Below are positions 4,638-6,600 of a stretch of 6,600 nucleotides of DNA, piece after piece (the first letter of the stretch is position 1; every line of letters starts with the position of its first letter). The stretch covers positions 1 through 6,600 of the forward strand of contig CAYQZV010000032.1 in assembly GCA_964422145.1 (NCBI GenBank), written 5' to 3'. A program made the translations under genes and the position numbers. The DNA comes from JACNKV01 sp964422145 (GTDB lineage Bacteria > Fidelibacterota > Marinisomatia > Marinisomatales > JACNKV01). The notes beneath the pieces are model-generated. The model was not told the origin of the DNA. It was given only the letters and a program-made list of their open reading frames with translations, and searched no databases.

Positions 4638-5453
4638 ATGGAAGATAAATTTGTTAATATAGCCGGATACCGCTTTACTGCTATTGATGACAGGGACGAG
4701 CTGCGTCAACATTTTCGCAGAATTTGCAGCGACCTCGAACTGCTGGGTACCATTTTGTTGAGCCCGGAAGGCATCAATTTTTTTCTTTCAGGAAAGCAAC
4801 AATCAATAGATGGGTTCATTGATTTTTTAGAGCAAGATGAAAGGTTTATTGATATTCCTTTGAAAGTATCCTACAGTAAAGAGCGCGCATTTCGAAAGAT
4901 GTACGTTCGACTCAAGAAAGAAATCATATCTATGGGGGTTGAAGAGATCAAACCGGCTGAAGCTACGGGCACCTACATCTCTCCTGCAGAGTTCAAGCAA
5001 TGGCTTGATGAAGAGCGTGATATTACCGTTTTAGATACCCGTAATGATTATGAGATAAGGCTCGGCACATTTTCCAATGCGGAGCATTTTGGTCTATCAA
5101 CTTTTCGCGGAATAACGCAGGAAATACAACATTCCAAACTGGACAAAGAAAAACCCGTTGTCATGTTCTGCACAGGCGGAATCCGCTGCGAGAAGGCATC
5201 GCAGCTTATGATTAACGAAGGTTTCGCAGATGTTAGACAGCTTAACGGCGGCATCCTCGGCTATTTCGATGAAGTTGGCGCCGACCATTGGCAGGGTGAA
5301 TGTTTTGTCTTTGACAGACGCATTGCCGTAAACCCTCGTTTGGAAGAGACCGCTACAGTGGTATGCTTTGCCTGCCGGTCACCTTTGAAGCCTGAAGAAC
5401 AGCAAAGAAACGATTATGTTATCGGTAAAAGCTGTCTGTACTGTATAGAATAA
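4638..5453 (+). CDS. trhO: tRNA uridine(34) hydroxylase TrhO (rhodanese family, UPF0176)
   Basis: The 271-residue protein has the TrhO layout. The N-terminal domain (about 1-95) carries GTILLSPEGINFFLSG, followed by the family signature AFRKMYVRLKKEIISMG. The rhodanese domain (about 112-215) has LDTRNDYEIRLGTF and the active-site loop CTGGIRCEKA. Cys178 is the predicted catalytic cysteine and Cys184 is the second conserved one. The tail has CxxC pairs at 243/246 and 266/269, probably a zinc site. TrhO installs 5-hydroxyuridine at the wobble position 34 of certain tRNAs in an oxygen-dependent reaction, the first step toward cmo5U/mo5U-type modifications that extend decoding. It acts in the cytoplasm. 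At 271 residues it is shorter than the roughly 350-residue E. coli protein, but no core motif is missing. A weak ribosome binding site precedes ATG. It ends in a convergent arrangement with the lipoprotein gene. Confidence 0.93.
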   Translation: MEDKFVNIAGYRFTAIDDRDELRQHFRRICSDLELLGTILLSPEGINFFLSGKQQSIDGFIDFLEQDERFIDIPLKVSYSKERAFRKMYVRLKKEIISMGVEEIKPAEATGTYISPAEFKQWLDEERDITVLDTRNDYEIRLGTFSNAEHFGLSTFRGITQEIQHSKLDKEKPVVMFCTGGIRCEKASQLMINEGFADVRQLNGGILGYFDEVGADHWQGECFVFDRRIAVNPRLEETATVVCFACRSPLKPEEQQRNDYVIGKSCLYCIE

Positions 5454-5463
5454 ATTGGTATTG

Positions 5464-5493
5464 AAAAATTCACACCAAGCATTTTTGTGTGAA
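5464..5493 (-). terminator. Hairpin terminator between convergent genes
   Basis: TTCACAC (5469-5475) and GTGTGAA (5487-5493) form a perfect 7-bp stem with an 11-nt loop. On the minus strand the stem is followed by TTTTT (5468-5464), giving a usable rho-independent terminator for the lipoprotein operon, whose stop codon is 14 nt before the hairpin. On the plus strand the stem is followed by ATATAAG, so it is weaker for trhO, although trhO mRNA would also contain the hairpin. Confidence 0.65.
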
Positions 5494-5507
5494 ATATAAG
5501 CTATATC

Positions 5508-5915
5508 TTACTCCGTTTCTTCCGATACGTGTATCGCAACCGCCTTTCCGAATTTTTCCGTGTACTTTGAGGAACGAACATTGCCTTCGCCATCAGAGCT
5601 AATTGACTGAAAAATTTTGTTCTCAGTGCCAACGATTACAATACCATTAGCTCCCAATTGTGCAGCTTCGATCTTTAACCGTTCCATCACCTTGTCCATT
5701 TTACTTTGATGCGTGAAAAGAATTGCAGGATCTTGAAATGCGAAGTTGCTTCCCGCATCAAGCAATGCGATTTTTTCATACACTTCGGGATAGTCCAAAT
5801 AGATTTTCACTTGAGAAGCAGAAAGCGGTTCTTTTGCTTCACCAACTATGATGTGTGAAACGGGATAGCATCCGGCAATAATCAAAACTAAGAGTAATGC
5901 AGCAGAACGTTTCAT
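5508..5915 (-). CDS. Small lipoprotein with a conserved LGANGI motif, function unknown
   Basis: The 135-residue product has a lipoprotein signal peptide (MKRSAALLLVLIIAGC; lipidated Cys16). The mature region includes VKIYLDYPEVYEKIALLDAGS and then MERLKIEAAQLGANGIVIVG. This pattern, a strand ending in a P-E-x-Y-E-K-I-A motif and a helix leading into LGAN(G/A)IVI, is seen in small outer-membrane lipoproteins and YbjQ/RcsF-like domains, where the helix packs against a small sheet. I cannot name the family, and sensor, chaperone or structural roles are all possible. Its ATG lies 2 nt after the stop codon of the large surface protein upstream, so the two genes are very likely translated from one mRNA. 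The downstream hairpin at 5464-5493 ends the unit. Confidence 0.8.
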   Translation of the reverse strand: MKRSAALLLVLIIAGCYPVSHIIVGEAKEPLSASQVKIYLDYPEVYEKIALLDAGSNFAFQDPAILFTHQSKMDKVMERLKIEAAQLGANGIVIVGTENKIFQSISSDGEGNVRSSKYTEKFGKAVAIHVSEETE

Positions 5916-5917
5916 AG

Positions 5918-6600
5918 CTATTTCATCAGCACCAGTTTTTTGGTGGCAGTGAATTTGGCAGAGCTGATGCGGTAGAAATACATCCCTGAAGACATACCAG
6001 AAGCATCCCAGTTTACAGCATATCTACCAACCTCGTGATTTCCACTTGCCAAGGTAGATACCTTTTCTCCCAAAATATTGTAAATATCCAATCGGACATG
6101 TCCGGCTTCCGGAATATCGTACTGGATCGTAGTTACCGGGTTAAACGGATTCGGATAATTCTGATGCAGTGTAAATTCTTCCGGTACAAAATGTTCGGAT
6201 TCAGTTGAAACAACCTGTACAACAATCGGTATCTCAAAAGTGACAGTATCACCATCTATGCAGTACCCACCCTGATTTTCGTCATCACAGTTTAAAGTCT
6301 TCGGATAAGCACTAAATGTGGCAATTGTATCGGAAACGATTGATGTATCGGCGGCTACATGCCAAGCAACAGAATAGCACGTATCAGCAGATATGCCGTA
6401 AAACCAATGATGACTACCAGTAAAAGGTAAGGAAGTCAAATTGGAATCTGCTTCAAGAACAGCACCCGGGTATGCAAAATGACCTACATCAGTATTGTTG
6501 CAAAAATCCATCGAAATGGAAATAGTATCGCCAGGATTCCACTCATCATCCGCTCCCATTACTTCAATTACAGGCTCGCTAAGTGAAAAATCCCAGTCAA
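5918..6600 (-). CDS. C-terminal part of a large surface or secreted protein with a type IX-like sorting tail
   Basis: The frame is open to the right edge, and residues upstream of the Met codon at 6559 (DWDFSLSEPVIEV) read on smoothly, so the true start lies outside the window and at least 226 residues are visible. The first part is a beta-sandwich-like stretch rich in Asp, Thr and Ser (DEWNPGDTISISMDFCNNTD, with several cysteines), like CARDB or Ig-type domains of secreted proteins. The last 80 or so residues form the sorting domain: LHQNYPNPFNPVTTIQYDIP, then VRLDIYNILGEKVSTL, then GMYFYRISS and KKLVLMK. In FCB-group bacteria such tails direct proteins through the type IX secretion system, after which the tail is removed or the protein is anchored at the surface. 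The catalytic or binding part is not in view, so its role is unknown. A lipoprotein gene starts 2 nt after its stop. Confidence 0.88.
   Translation of the reverse strand, partial: DWDFSLSEPVIEVMGADDEWNPGDTISISMDFCNNTDVGHFAYPGAVLEADSNLTSLPFTGSHHWFYGISADTCYSVAWHVAADTSIVSDTIATFSAYPKTLNCDDENQGGYCIDGDTVTFEIPIVVQVVSTESEHFVPEEFTLHQNYPNPFNPVTTIQYDIPEAGHVRLDIYNILGEKVSTLASGNHEVGRYAVNWDASGMSSGMYFYRISSAKFTATKKLVLMK

Noticed and set aside
5048..5288. Two minus-strand open frames of 68 and 63 codons
   Set aside because: Both lie opposite the rhodanese domain of trhO, which is clearly the real gene.

Overview
The window looks like a chromosomal fragment from a free-living Gram-negative bacterium of the FCB assemblage, possibly Marinimicrobia (SAR406) or a Calditrichota/Ignavibacteria-like lineage. 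The main clue is the C-terminal domain of the protein at the right edge, which carries a 'NYPNPFNP' motif and an 80-residue tail ending in KLVLMK, the type IX-secretion-style sorting tail common in those phyla. AT-rich intergenic DNA, weak ribosome binding sites and many short exported proteins and lipoproteins fit this. The phylum is inferred, not proven. Except for two plus-strand genes at 4171-5453, everything is on the minus strand. I saw no RNA gene, CRISPR array, transposase or phage gene.

Layout from left to right: a zinc-ribbon protein cut by the left edge (1-133) sits 1 nt downstream of a secreted protein (135-704). A strong hairpin terminator (831-864) follows the broken 3' part of a secreted two-domain protein (874-1381). 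That fragment is joined directly to a release-factor-like GGQ gene that has lost its basic tail (1361-1642). Next come a cold-shock protein gene with its own terminator (1837-2049) and the intact secreted two-domain gene (2170-2904). Two exported NTF2/SnoaL-like proteins follow, one of them a lipoprotein (3043-4052). On the plus strand are a small multi-pass membrane protein (4171-4611) and the tRNA U34 hydroxylase TrhO (4638-5453). The right end has a lipoprotein (5508-5915) 2 nt downstream of a large surface protein that runs off the window (5918-6600).

The most notable structure is a 486-bp direct repeat, 896-1381 and 2192-2677, in which I found no mismatch by eye. One copy is the body of the intact gene at 2170-2904. 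The other is spliced onto the release-factor gene exactly where homology ends, and keeps a divergent 3' end and its own terminator on its far side. This suggests that a tandem paralogue once lay downstream of the release-factor gene. It would have been broken, repaired by copying from its sister gene, and joined to the release-factor gene, truncating both. A chimeric assembly must be excluded first.

Most of the remaining genes appear to be ordinary envelope or housekeeping functions. I do not see a coherent new defence or biosynthetic system here.
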